The notes under the pieces: model-generated
Database searches by the model: none
Seen by the model: the letters and a program-made list of their open reading frames with translations, nothing else
What the model was told of the DNA's origin: nothing
Part shown: positions 25,482-32,047 of the stretch, one piece after another
How positions within the stretch are numbered: position 1 is the stretch's first letter
How the letters are laid out: every line of letters begins with the position of its first letter
From: Clostridiaceae bacterium
GTDB lineage: Bacteria; Bacillota; Clostridia; Clostridiales; Clostridiaceae
NCBI GenBank assembly: GCA_014380625.1
Contig: JACMJL010000077.1
Span: forward strand, 1 to 37,410
DNA length: 37,410 nt
Direction of reading: 5' to 3'
Translations under genes and position numbers: made by a program

Positions 25482-26330
25482 ATGGAAAAGGCTATAATTT
25501 TCAATATTCAAAGGTACAGTCTTCATGATGGTGGGGGAATAAGAACAGTTGTGTTTTTTAAAGGATGTCCCCTTAGATGTCCCTGGTGTTCAAACCCAGA
25601 ATCTCAAAGTTTTACTGCCGAGATGATAAGAAAAGAAAGATTATGTACAAAATGCAGTAGTAGCAGTGTTTATGAATGCAGAGTAGATCCAGAGTACTGT
25701 CCTACTGGAGCCTTAGAGATCCTTGGTAAAGAATATACAGTTAAAGAAGTTCTTGAAGAAGTTAAGAAAGATATAGTGTTTTATGAAACTACAGGCGGAG
25801 GGGTTACACTTTCTGGCGGTGAACCACTTTCTCAAGGAATATTCGTCATTGAATTACTGAAAGAATTAAAGAAATTAGGTATAAATACTGCAGTTGAAAC
25901 TACGGGTATGGGCAGTTTTGATATTATTAATCAAGTTGCAGATAATGTAGATACTTTTTTGTGGGATTTTAAAATAATGGATAAAATTAGGTCCTTAGAA
26001 ATAGTTCATGCGGATGTAGAATTGATGAAAAGTAACTTTGAGAAGTTGATGAAAAAATCTTCGACTGTAAAGGTAATACCAAGATTGCCATTAATACCCG
26101 GATATACATCAGACAAGTCAAACATAAAGGACATTATAGATTTTATAGTGCCTTTCGGAATAAAAGAAGTTCATCTTTTACCCTTTCACCAGTATGGAAG
26201 TTCAAAATATAAGGCTCTAGGCCAAGATTATATACTTAAGGATACTAAACCTCTTATAAAAGATGAAATTGAGGTCGTACAAAATTATATACAGAGTCGA
26301 GGAATCACCGCTGTAATTGGCGGAAATTAA
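25482..26330 (+). CDS. pflC: Glycyl radical enzyme activating enzyme (radical SAM), PflC type
   Basis: Radical-SAM activase of 282 aa encoded 11 bases after the PflD-type GRE with ribosome site AGGAAG, so it is its natural partner. SAM cluster Cys are C29, C33, C36 (GCPLRCPWCS). HDGGGIRT replaces the more common HDGPGIRT. SGGEPL and ETTGMG motifs follow. Between residues 55 and 73 four further cysteines (C55, C58, C66, C73, the last in CPTGA) could hold one auxiliary iron-sulfur cluster, where classical GRE activases of this class have about eight and two clusters. It is 25 aa longer than the activase at 9493-10266, mostly because of this insert. Confidence 0.92.
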   Translation: MEKAIIFNIQRYSLHDGGGIRTVVFFKGCPLRCPWCSNPESQSFTAEMIRKERLCTKCSSSSVYECRVDPEYCPTGALEILGKEYTVKEVLEEVKKDIVFYETTGGGVTLSGGEPLSQGIFVIELLKELKKLGINTAVETTGMGSFDIINQVADNVDTFLWDFKIMDKIRSLEIVHADVELMKSNFEKLMKKSSTVKVIPRLPLIPGYTSDKSNIKDIIDFIVPFGIKEVHLLPFHQYGSSKYKALGQDYILKDTKPLIKDEIEVVQNYIQSRGITAVIGGN

Positions 26331-26347
26331 TGTATTTGTTAAAAGTG

Positions 26348-26361
26348 CCACAATAATGTGG
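26348..26361. promoter_or_regulatory. Palindrome CCACAATAATGTGG upstream of the PRD regulator
   Basis: This dyad (5-bp arms CCACA/TGTGG) differs from the core of the palindrome at 29698-29717 at a single base. Its centre is 30.5 bp upstream of a -35 element, exactly as at the second site. It is a likely activator binding site for the PRD regulator. Confidence 0.65.
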
Positions 26362-26384
26362 AAGCATATATGACCTTTATTTTC

Positions 26385-26413
26385 TTGGTTTTTAGCACAT
26401 AAAGATATATTAT
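26385..26413 (+). promoter_or_regulatory. Candidate promoter of the PRD regulator/EIIA/FSA genes
   Basis: TTGGTT (26385-26390) and TATTAT (26408-26413) are separated by 17 bases. Both hexamers are imperfect, which fits dependence on an activator bound at 26348-26361. Confidence 0.5.
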
Positions 26414-26462
26414 TAAAGTGTAGAAATTAAGAAAATAAGTCATTTAGTAAAGAGGTGCACCA

Positions 26463-28499
26463 ATGAACCAATACTTAAATGAACGTTGCAGTAAAATATT
26501 AAAAATTTTATTGGAACATAAAGAACCTATAACTACAACGAGGATTTCAGAGGAAATGAATGTGTCGAACAGAACCATACGATATGATCTTGAGGAACTT
26601 GATGGCTTTTTAGCCCAATATGAGGGCGTAAAAATTGAAAAGAAAGCAAGAGTAGGTATATGGCTTCAGTGTAGTGAAGGCAAACTGAGTAATCTTAAAG
26701 AACTTGCATATAGTAATAAAACTTACATCAAACCTTTGTCAACGGAGGAAAGAAAGTATTACATTATTAGGCAGCTGATTCAGGCAGAGGACATTATAAA
26801 GATGCAAAATCTGGCTAACGATTTATATGTAAGTAGAATTACAATCCATAATGATCTGAATGAAGTTGAAGTATGGCTTAGTAAATTTAACCTAAAGCTA
26901 ATAAGAAAACAGAATTTTGGTTTGCAGATTTTTGGGGATGAAAAAAATTGGAGAAAAGCAGCCTCATCATTGTTAGCTGTTCTCAAAAGTAGTGAAGAAC
27001 TGAAGTCTATGATTATTGAAGCAGAAGAACTTCAGTATGAAAGCCGCTTAAATCATAAAAGCTTCATTAAAATTAAGGAACTTATTCCAGAAATTGATCT
27101 TAGGGTTATCGAGATTATCTTGAATGAGTCTGAGAAGATATTTAAACTGTCTTTAACGGATGAGGCTTTTGAAGGTCTACTTGTGCATATTGCCATAAGT
27201 ATAAGAAGATTAAACAGTAAGAATGGTGTGGAATTAAAACAGGATCAACTGATTTCTATAAAAGAAGTTAAAGAATATGAAGTGGGGCAATGGATAGCAG
27301 AAAGATTTAAAAATGAATTTCACATTGAATTTTCAGAAAGTGAAATAGCTTATCTCACTCTTCATATTTTAGGCTCGAAAATTCACGAGAATGTACAGCT
27401 CAGCAGACAGGATAAAATTGTAGACAATGTTGACGATAAGCTGAAGTTATTTATAAAAGAGATTATGAATCTGGTTGGTAATATTCTTGGGTATAAGCTG
27501 AATAATGATGAAAGATTATATAACGGTTTGATTGTTCACCTAAGGCCAGCTATAAATAGAATGACTTATGGGATGAATTTGAGAAATCCGATAATTGAAG
27601 AAATAAAAAGTAAATATCCCGCTATATTTGGTGCCACCTGGGCGACTAGCACTTTGTTTGAAAAATATTACCAGGTAAAGGTTTCAGAAGAGGAAATAGG
27701 ATATATTGCTCTGCATGTAGGGGCGGCATTAGAACGGTTAGATACCAGTATTAAAGGCATTGTAGTTTGCGGAAGTGGCATAGGCACCTGTGAACTAGTT
27801 GCGGCAAGGTTATTAAAGCAGGTTTCAAATCTCACAATTGTGGGTACATTCTCTTTATATGATATAAAAGCATTGGACAGGGACGGTTATGATTTAATAA
27901 TAACAACTGTACCAATTGAACAGGCAGCACTGTACAACAAGCCTATTGTAAATATCTCGCCACTAACTTCAGATGAAGATATTATAAAAATTAAAAAGGT
28001 TGCTCAAAATATTGAGTTTTCAAAAAATGCTTTGGGCTTCAGAAAAGAATACTTATTAAATTCAAATTATGATTTATTTATTGAAGAGCTTAATATTCTA
28101 AAGGTGGAATCGCAAAGCAAAATTGAGATAATGACAAAACTGTCTGAAATATTGCTAGATAAAGGTTTTGTAGACAAGGGCTTTACAACTTCAGTTATTG
28201 AGAGAGAGAACCTTACAGCAACAGCTGTAGGAAGAGGGGTTGCAATACCTCATGGTGCAGAAAAACTTGTAAAAAGGTCCTGTATCAGCATTGCTGTACT
28301 TAAGGAACCCATTGAGTGGGGTGGAGAAATGGTAGATATAATATTTCTTCTAGCCTTGAGGCTGGAAGATAAAAGTTATATAAAGAAGTTTTTTTCATAT
28401 TTCTACTCTATTTTGGATGATGATAACACACTTAACAAGATAAGAAAGAGTAAAAGCTCAAAAGAAATCATAGAGATATTATCTAATTTTAACCAATAA
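26463..28499 (+). CDS. PRD-domain transcriptional activator with EIIB and EIIA modules (MtlR/ManR/LicR-like)
   Basis: Multidomain PTS-controlled regulator, 678 aa. N-terminal winged helices include ITTTRISEEMNVSNRTIRYDLEEL and a second HTH around residue 115. PRD1 carries H242 (GLLVHIA) and H301 (YLTLHIL). PRD2 carries the paired His of LIVHLRP and YIALHVGAALERL. The Gat-type EIIB domain has phospho-Cys C436 (VVCGSGIGTC), and the EIIA-type domain has H597 (AIPHGA). In this family HPr and EIIB phosphorylate these sites, so activity follows PTS flux. It is a DNA-binding activator, not a BglG-type RNA antiterminator, and has no sigma-54 AAA+ domain. The two CCACA-N4-TGTGG palindromes are its probable targets, one before its own gene and one before EIIC. 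Ribosome site (GAGGTGCACC) is weak. Confidence 0.92.
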   Translation: MNQYLNERCSKILKILLEHKEPITTTRISEEMNVSNRTIRYDLEELDGFLAQYEGVKIEKKARVGIWLQCSEGKLSNLKELAYSNKTYIKPLSTEERKYYIIRQLIQAEDIIKMQNLANDLYVSRITIHNDLNEVEVWLSKFNLKLIRKQNFGLQIFGDEKNWRKAASSLLAVLKSSEELKSMIIEAEELQYESRLNHKSFIKIKELIPEIDLRVIEIILNESEKIFKLSLTDEAFEGLLVHIAISIRRLNSKNGVELKQDQLISIKEVKEYEVGQWIAERFKNEFHIEFSESEIAYLTLHILGSKIHENVQLSRQDKIVDNVDDKLKLFIKEIMNLVGNILGYKLNNDERLYNGLIVHLRPAINRMTYGMNLRNPIIEEIKSKYPAIFGATWATSTLFEKYYQVKVSEEEIGYIALHVGAALERLDTSIKGIVVCGSGIGTCELVAARLLKQVSNLTIVGTFSLYDIKALDRDGYDLIITTVPIEQAALYNKPIVNISPLTSDEDIIKIKKVAQNIEFSKNALGFRKEYLLNSNYDLFIEELNILKVESQSKIEIMTKLSEILLDKGFVDKGFTTSVIERENLTATAVGRGVAIPHGAEKLVKRSCISIAVLKEPIEWGGEMVDIIFLLALRLEDKSYIKKFFSYFYSILDDDNTLNKIRKSKSSKEIIEILSNFNQ

Positions 28500-28524
28500 A
28501 CTATTAAAACGACGGAGGTACAAA

Positions 28525-28977
28525 ATGTCAAACTTAACAAACGAAAATTTTATTAATTTAAATCTTAGTTCAAATTCAAGGGATGAGGCTATAATTGAAT
28601 TGGCCAAGCTAATCAATGCAGATGGTAGGCTTAAATCCTATGATGATTATATTGCTGAAGTTTTTATTAGAGAATCAAGTTCAAGCACCGGTATAGGGTT
28701 TGGAATAGCCATCCCTCATGGAAAATGTGATACTGTAACTACTGCAACTTTAGCATTTGGTAGAAATGATAAAGGAATTGAATGGGATTCATTAGATGGA
28801 GAACCTGTAAGGATTGTATTTCTATTGGCTGTACCTCGCTCAGGAGAAGGAAGTAATGAGCATCTTAGATTAATAGCAGCAATTGCAAGGAAACTTATGG
28901 ATGAGGAATTTACAAATAAGTTGCATAATTCAAACTCTCCAAAAGAGATCCTTAGTTTATTATTATCAGTAATATAA
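28525..28977 (+). CDS. PTS fructose-type EIIA component
   Basis: Stand-alone EIIA of the fructose/mannitol class (PTS_EIIA_2), 150 aa, which passes phosphate from HPr to the EIIB at 31046. The phosphorylated His is H65 in GFGIAIPHGKCDTV. The domain starts at residue about 5 and fills the protein. Ribosome site GGAGG lies upstream; the gene is 25 bases after the PRD regulator, which carries a related EIIA-like domain at its own C terminus. In E. coli the equivalent activity for the Frw system is carried on the large PtsA protein, so this is a compact version. Confidence 0.93.
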   Translation: MSNLTNENFINLNLSSNSRDEAIIELAKLINADGRLKSYDDYIAEVFIRESSSSTGIGFGIAIPHGKCDTVTTATLAFGRNDKGIEWDSLDGEPVRIVFLLAVPRSGEGSNEHLRLIAAIARKLMDEEFTNKLHNSNSPKEILSLLLSVI

Positions 28978-29001
28978 TTTAAAAATCAAGGAGGAATAGA
29001 A

Positions 29002-29673
29002 ATGCAACTAATATTGGATACAGGAAACGTTGAAGAAATAAGAGAACTTCACTCTAAATTAGTCATAGATGGTGTAACTACAAATCCATCAATAGTAGCA
29101 GGAGAAAAGAAAAACTTCCTTAAACTTATAATGGAAATTGATGAAATAGTAGGTGAAGCTACTGCAATACATGCTCAGGTATTAAGTACTAAATATGAAG
29201 ATATTATTGATGAGGCATTATTTATAAGTAAATTACGCAAAAACATGTACGTAAAAATACCTGTTACAGGGGATGGTTTTAGAGCCATCAAGGATTTAAA
29301 AAAGCAGGGTATAAAAATCACAGCCACTGCTATATTCACAGCACATCAGGGTTTTTTGGCTGCTAAGGCTGGCGCTGATTACGTTGCTCCATACGTTAAT
29401 AGGTTAGATAACATTTCTGCTGATGGGGTTGGTACAGTAAGAGATCTTGTTAATATAATCAATACCTATCATATGGATACCAAGGTTCTTGCTGCCAGTT
29501 TTAAAAATGCACAGCAGGTTCTAGAACTTATGAAAATCGGAGTCCACAGCATTACAGCTCCTGCTGATATTATAAAAGCTATGATGGGTCACCCTCTCAC
29601 TGACTGGAGTGTAGCAAAGTTTATCGAAGATTGGGAAAATGAATTTGGTAAAGGTACAAAAACCAATAGATAA
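29002..29673 (+). CDS. fsa: Fructose-6-phosphate aldolase / TalC-like protein (module 2)
   Basis: Class I aldolase of 223 aa, FSA/TalC subfamily (E. coli FsaB is 220 aa). Active-site residues are D6 (LILDTGN), Q59 (HAQVLS), Schiff-base K85 (VKIPVT) and the Tyr in VAPYVNR. It is 24 bases after the EIIA gene with GGAGG as ribosome site. It would cleave the 1-deoxyfructose-6-phosphate made by the PflD-type GRE into glyceraldehyde-3-phosphate and hydroxyacetone. It is the second FSA in the window and is clearly divergent from the one at 14734; each is paired with its own GRE. One of six Arg codons is CGN. Confidence 0.93.
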   Translation: MQLILDTGNVEEIRELHSKLVIDGVTTNPSIVAGEKKNFLKLIMEIDEIVGEATAIHAQVLSTKYEDIIDEALFISKLRKNMYVKIPVTGDGFRAIKDLKKQGIKITATAIFTAHQGFLAAKAGADYVAPYVNRLDNISADGVGTVRDLVNIINTYHMDTKVLAASFKNAQQVLELMKIGVHSITAPADIIKAMMGHPLTDWSVAKFIEDWENEFGKGTKTNR

Positions 29674-29697
29674 TTTATTAACTTAGGAAAGTAAAAA

Positions 29698-29717
29698 TTA
29701 CCACATTAATGTGGTAA
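29698..29717. promoter_or_regulatory. Perfect 20-bp palindrome TTACCACATTAATGTGGTAA
   Basis: A fully symmetric site lies between the FSA and EIIC genes. Its CCACA-TTAA-TGTGG core matches the site at 26348-26361 at 13 of 14 bases. No T-run follows, so it is not a terminator. Its centre lies 30.5 bp upstream of the -35 element TTGCTA. Probable activator site. Confidence 0.7.
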
Positions 29718-29737
29718 TAAGATGTACAATTAAACAA

Positions 29738-29766
29738 TTGCTATATGGTTGGTTGGTTGGTAAGAT
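29738..29766 (+). promoter_or_regulatory. Candidate promoter of the EIIC/EIIB genes
   Basis: TTGCTA (29738-29743) and TAAGAT (29761-29766) have a 17-base spacer that contains a GGTT tandem repeat (29748-29760). The weak -10 suits activator dependence. The predicted start near 29773 would leave a 128-base leader. Confidence 0.45.
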
Positions 29767-29786
29767 TATATCAGAAATAAAAAGTG

Positions 29787-29858
29787 ATGATTTGAAAACA
29801 GGCCTGTGAATAAAATCATTAAAATACTTATTTTTCCAAGCAAATGTAAACGATATAC
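29787..29858 (+). promoter_or_regulatory. EIIC leader with dyad and cre-like sequence
   Basis: ATGATTT (29787-29793) can pair with AAATCAT (29813-29819) around the perfect palindrome ACAGGCCTGT (29798-29807). Further on, TGTAAACGATATAC (29845-29858) matches the CcpA cre consensus at 12 of 14 positions, failing only at the last two. This suggests leader structure plus possible carbon catabolite repression. Confidence 0.35.
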
Positions 29859-29900
29859 TAGTTATTATTTATTTATACAAATATCGAGGAGGAATTAATT

Positions 29901-31001
29901 ATGTTAAAAAACTTAAAAAACATAAGACAACATTTAATGACCGGCGTTTCATACATGATACCTTTTGTAGTTGCAGGTGGAGTATTACTAGCACTATCGG
30001 TACTACTTTATGGATCAGCAGGTGTACCACCTAAAGAAACACATAAAATGCTTAATGACCTGTTTAATATAGGTGCAGCTGGTTTGGGCTTAATGGTTCC
30101 AATACTTGCAGGCTTTATAGCATTTTCAATTGCAGATAGACCTGGTATTGCTCCTGGAGCAATCGGAGGTGCCCTTGCAAATACCATCGGAGCAGGTTTT
30201 CTTGGCGGTATCGTTGCAGGTATATTAGCAGGTGTAGTTGTTTATTATTTAAAACAAATAAAAGTTCCTTCAGTTATGCGTTCTGTAATGCCGATATTTG
30301 TAATTCCGTTAGTAGGTACAATAGTTGTTGGCGGATTGATGATGTGGGTTATTGGAGCTCCAGTTGCTAATTTAATGACTGGAATGAAAGCTTGGTTAGA
30401 AGGTCTAGGAACTGGTAACCTTGCATTTTTAGGTGTTATTTTAGGTCTTATGATAGCATTTGATATGGGTGGACCAATAAATAAAGTTGCATACGGGTTT
30501 GGAGCAGCTTTAGTAGGAACCATAGATCCAGCTACTGGTATGGCATCTCCTATAGCTCTTAAGGTTATGGCAGCAATTGGTGTAGCAATATGTATTCCTC
30601 CAATAGGAATGGGCTTGGCTTCATTCTTAGCGCCTAAGAAGTATTCAACAGAAGAAAAAGAGGCAGGAAAAGCTGCTGTATTAATGGGGATGATAGGAAT
30701 AACAGAAGGTGCGATACCTTTTGCAGCAGCAGATCCATTAAGAGTTATACCTTCAATAATGGTTGGATCAGCAGCGGGTTCTGTTGTTTCAATGATACTT
30801 GGAGCTGGAAATCCTGCACCCTGGGGTGGATGGATAGTATTGCCTGTATCAACTAATGCATTTGCATACATTATTGCGACTTTAGTTGGTGTGGCTGTTA
30901 CGGCAGTTATGGTTAATATTTTAAAGAAACCTTATGTAGAAAAAGCTAAAGAACAGTATAGTACTAGTAAAGAGGATGAAATTGAAATTACATTTGAATA
31001 A
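29901..31001 (+). CDS. PTS fructose-type EIIC component (FrwC-like)
   Basis: Membrane permease subunit of a fructose-family PTS, 366 aa with about nine hydrophobic segments. Recognisable EIIC-Fru motifs include HLMTGVSYMIPFVVAGGVLL at the N terminus, IADRPGIAPGAIGG, FDMGGPINKVAYGFG and MIGITEGAIPFAAADP. There is no fused EIIB or EIIA: those are separate genes, as in the E. coli Frw system that neighbours pflD/pflC. Start ATG follows GAGGAGG. It would import and phosphorylate the module 2 substrate, which from context is 1,5-anhydromannitol or a related anhydrosugar rather than fructose (inference). Confidence 0.93.
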   Translation: MLKNLKNIRQHLMTGVSYMIPFVVAGGVLLALSVLLYGSAGVPPKETHKMLNDLFNIGAAGLGLMVPILAGFIAFSIADRPGIAPGAIGGALANTIGAGFLGGIVAGILAGVVVYYLKQIKVPSVMRSVMPIFVIPLVGTIVVGGLMMWVIGAPVANLMTGMKAWLEGLGTGNLAFLGVILGLMIAFDMGGPINKVAYGFGAALVGTIDPATGMASPIALKVMAAIGVAICIPPIGMGLASFLAPKKYSTEEKEAGKAAVLMGMIGITEGAIPFAAADPLRVIPSIMVGSAAGSVVSMILGAGNPAPWGGWIVLPVSTNAFAYIIATLVGVAVTAVMVNILKKPYVEKAKEQYSTSKEDEIEITFE

Positions 31002-31045
31002 AACAAATTAGTGAGAGATAATATAAATAAAGGAGGTGTATGTAA

Positions 31046-31363
31046 ATGAAGATTTTAGCAGTGACAGCTTGCCCTTCAGGTGTTGCTCATACTTATATGG
31101 CTGCAGAAGCATTGGAGAGAGCTGCTAAGGCAAAAGGTATAGAAATAAAAGTAGAGACTCAAGGATCTATTGGAATTGAAAATAGAATCACTATGGAGGA
31201 TGTTAAAGACGCATCAGCGGTAATTCTTACAAAAGATATAGGTATTAAAGATAAGGAAAGATTTGCTGGAAAACCAACAGTAAATGTTGGAGTTAGTGAT
31301 GTAATTAAAAAAGCTGATCAGATAATAGATAAAATTATAGCTCATATAAACAGTCTTAAATAA
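31046..31363 (+). CDS. PTS fructose-type EIIB component (FrwB-like)
   Basis: Cytoplasmic phosphocarrier of 105 aa, a stand-alone EIIB-Fru domain. The phosphorylated cysteine is C9 in the signature VTACPSGVAHTYMAAEALE. It is 44 bases behind EIIC, with a strong AAAGGAGGTG ribosome site, and is the last gene before a 22-bp hairpin. It receives phosphate from the EIIA encoded at 28525 and hands it to the sugar at EIIC. Confidence 0.95.
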   Translation: MKILAVTACPSGVAHTYMAAEALERAAKAKGIEIKVETQGSIGIENRITMEDVKDASAVILTKDIGIKDKERFAGKPTVNVGVSDVIKKADQIIDKIIAHINSLK

Positions 31364-31373
31364 TACACAATTT

Positions 31374-31425
31374 CAAATACAAATAGACCTTGGCATTTAG
31401 ATGTGCCAGGGTCTATTTGTATTTG
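31374..31425 (+). terminator. Long hairpin terminator closing module 2
   Basis: Arms 31374-31395 and 31404-31425 form a 22-bp stem with a single G-T wobble and an 8-base loop. There is no long T-run after it, but the descending arm is T-rich (TCTATTTGTATTTG). It marks the end of the PTS operon and probably works in both directions. Confidence 0.7.
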
Positions 31426-31525
31426 AATAATAGTATAAGGGGAGAGGTGTAATGATTGATATTATTGATATATAAGTAAAATTATGTTATTATTTAAATA
31501 AATTAATAATTCTAGGGGGGAACTT

Positions 31526-31993
31526 ATGAATTATAACAATAATCAATTAGTAGAATTGATAAATAAAGCCCAAATATACAGACAATTTAATCATATTAAT
31601 AAAAGAGTATCCCAGGAACTTTTATTTGAATTTTTATCTGGTATATATAGTTTGTTTGAGGTTGTAAAGGATGTTAGGGCAATTGATGGATATTCAAAGG
31701 ATGTAGTTGATTATGTATGGTATTTTCAGAATCTTCCAGTAGTTGTAGCTAAGGTAATTGATATGAATAATGAGTCGGATAAAGATGTAAAGGTTTACAA
31801 AAATATATTTAGATTAAATAGAACTGTAAAATACATAATACTTTCGGATGGATTTAGCTATATAATATATCACAATAATGCAGGTAATATTATGTTATAT
31901 AAAATAATTGACCTGGCAAAGCTAACGAAGAACGACAAGATTAAGTATTCAAGTATGAATGATATGGAAATAATTCATGAAATTGAAAAATGA
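31526..31993 (+). CDS. Hypothetical protein with HsdR N-terminal-like region
   Basis: Small soluble protein of 155 aa, preceded by a strong AGGGGGG ribosome site. I do not recognise it with confidence. The stretch VKVYKNIFRLNRTVKYIILS followed by DGFSYIIYHNNAGN recalls the HsdR_N/type I restriction R-protein nuclease-like fold, where a strand ending in 'TNG..w..Y' follows a helix. However, the Asp/Glu-x-Lys catalytic motif is not obvious, and no restriction or modification genes are nearby. It stands alone between the PTS terminator and a repeat hairpin. Function unknown. Confidence 0.7.
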   Translation: MNYNNNQLVELINKAQIYRQFNHINKRVSQELLFEFLSGIYSLFEVVKDVRAIDGYSKDVVDYVWYFQNLPVVVAKVIDMNNESDKDVKVYKNIFRLNRTVKYIILSDGFSYIIYHNNAGNIMLYKIIDLAKLTKNDKIKYSSMNDMEIIHEIEK

Positions 31994-31994
31994 A

Positions 31995-32036
31995 GGGGAC
32001 GGTTAATCATTAATAGCATAATGATTAACCGTCCCC
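31995..32036. repeat. GGGGACGGTT hairpin element (copy 2), likely bidirectional terminator
   Basis: A perfect 18-bp stem, GGGGACGGTTAATCATTA at 31995-32012 and its complement at 32019-32036, has a 6-base loop. It starts 1 base after the preceding stop codon and lies between convergent genes, so it can stop transcription from both sides. It shares its 10-base outer arms with copies at 3453 and 35149. Confidence 0.8.
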
Positions 32037-32047
32037 TATCTACATAT

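Noticed and set aside
26463-28499. LevR-type sigma-54 PRD activator
   Set aside because: PRD, EIIB and EIIA domains are present, but the N terminus has winged helices and no AAA+ GAFTGA domain, and the promoters found are of sigma-A type.
30245-30871. Long antisense open frame (208 codons) inside the EIIC gene
   Set aside because: It is the complement of a strongly conserved membrane-protein coding frame, rich in Ala, Ile and Pro from reversed Gly and hydrophobic codons, with no ribosome site or family motif.
31452-31475. Seven-codon frame (MIDIIDI) after a strong ribosome-like site GGGGAGAGGTG
   Set aside because: Too short to support as a gene. It could be a decayed gene start or leader peptide, but there is no attenuator structure between it and the next gene.
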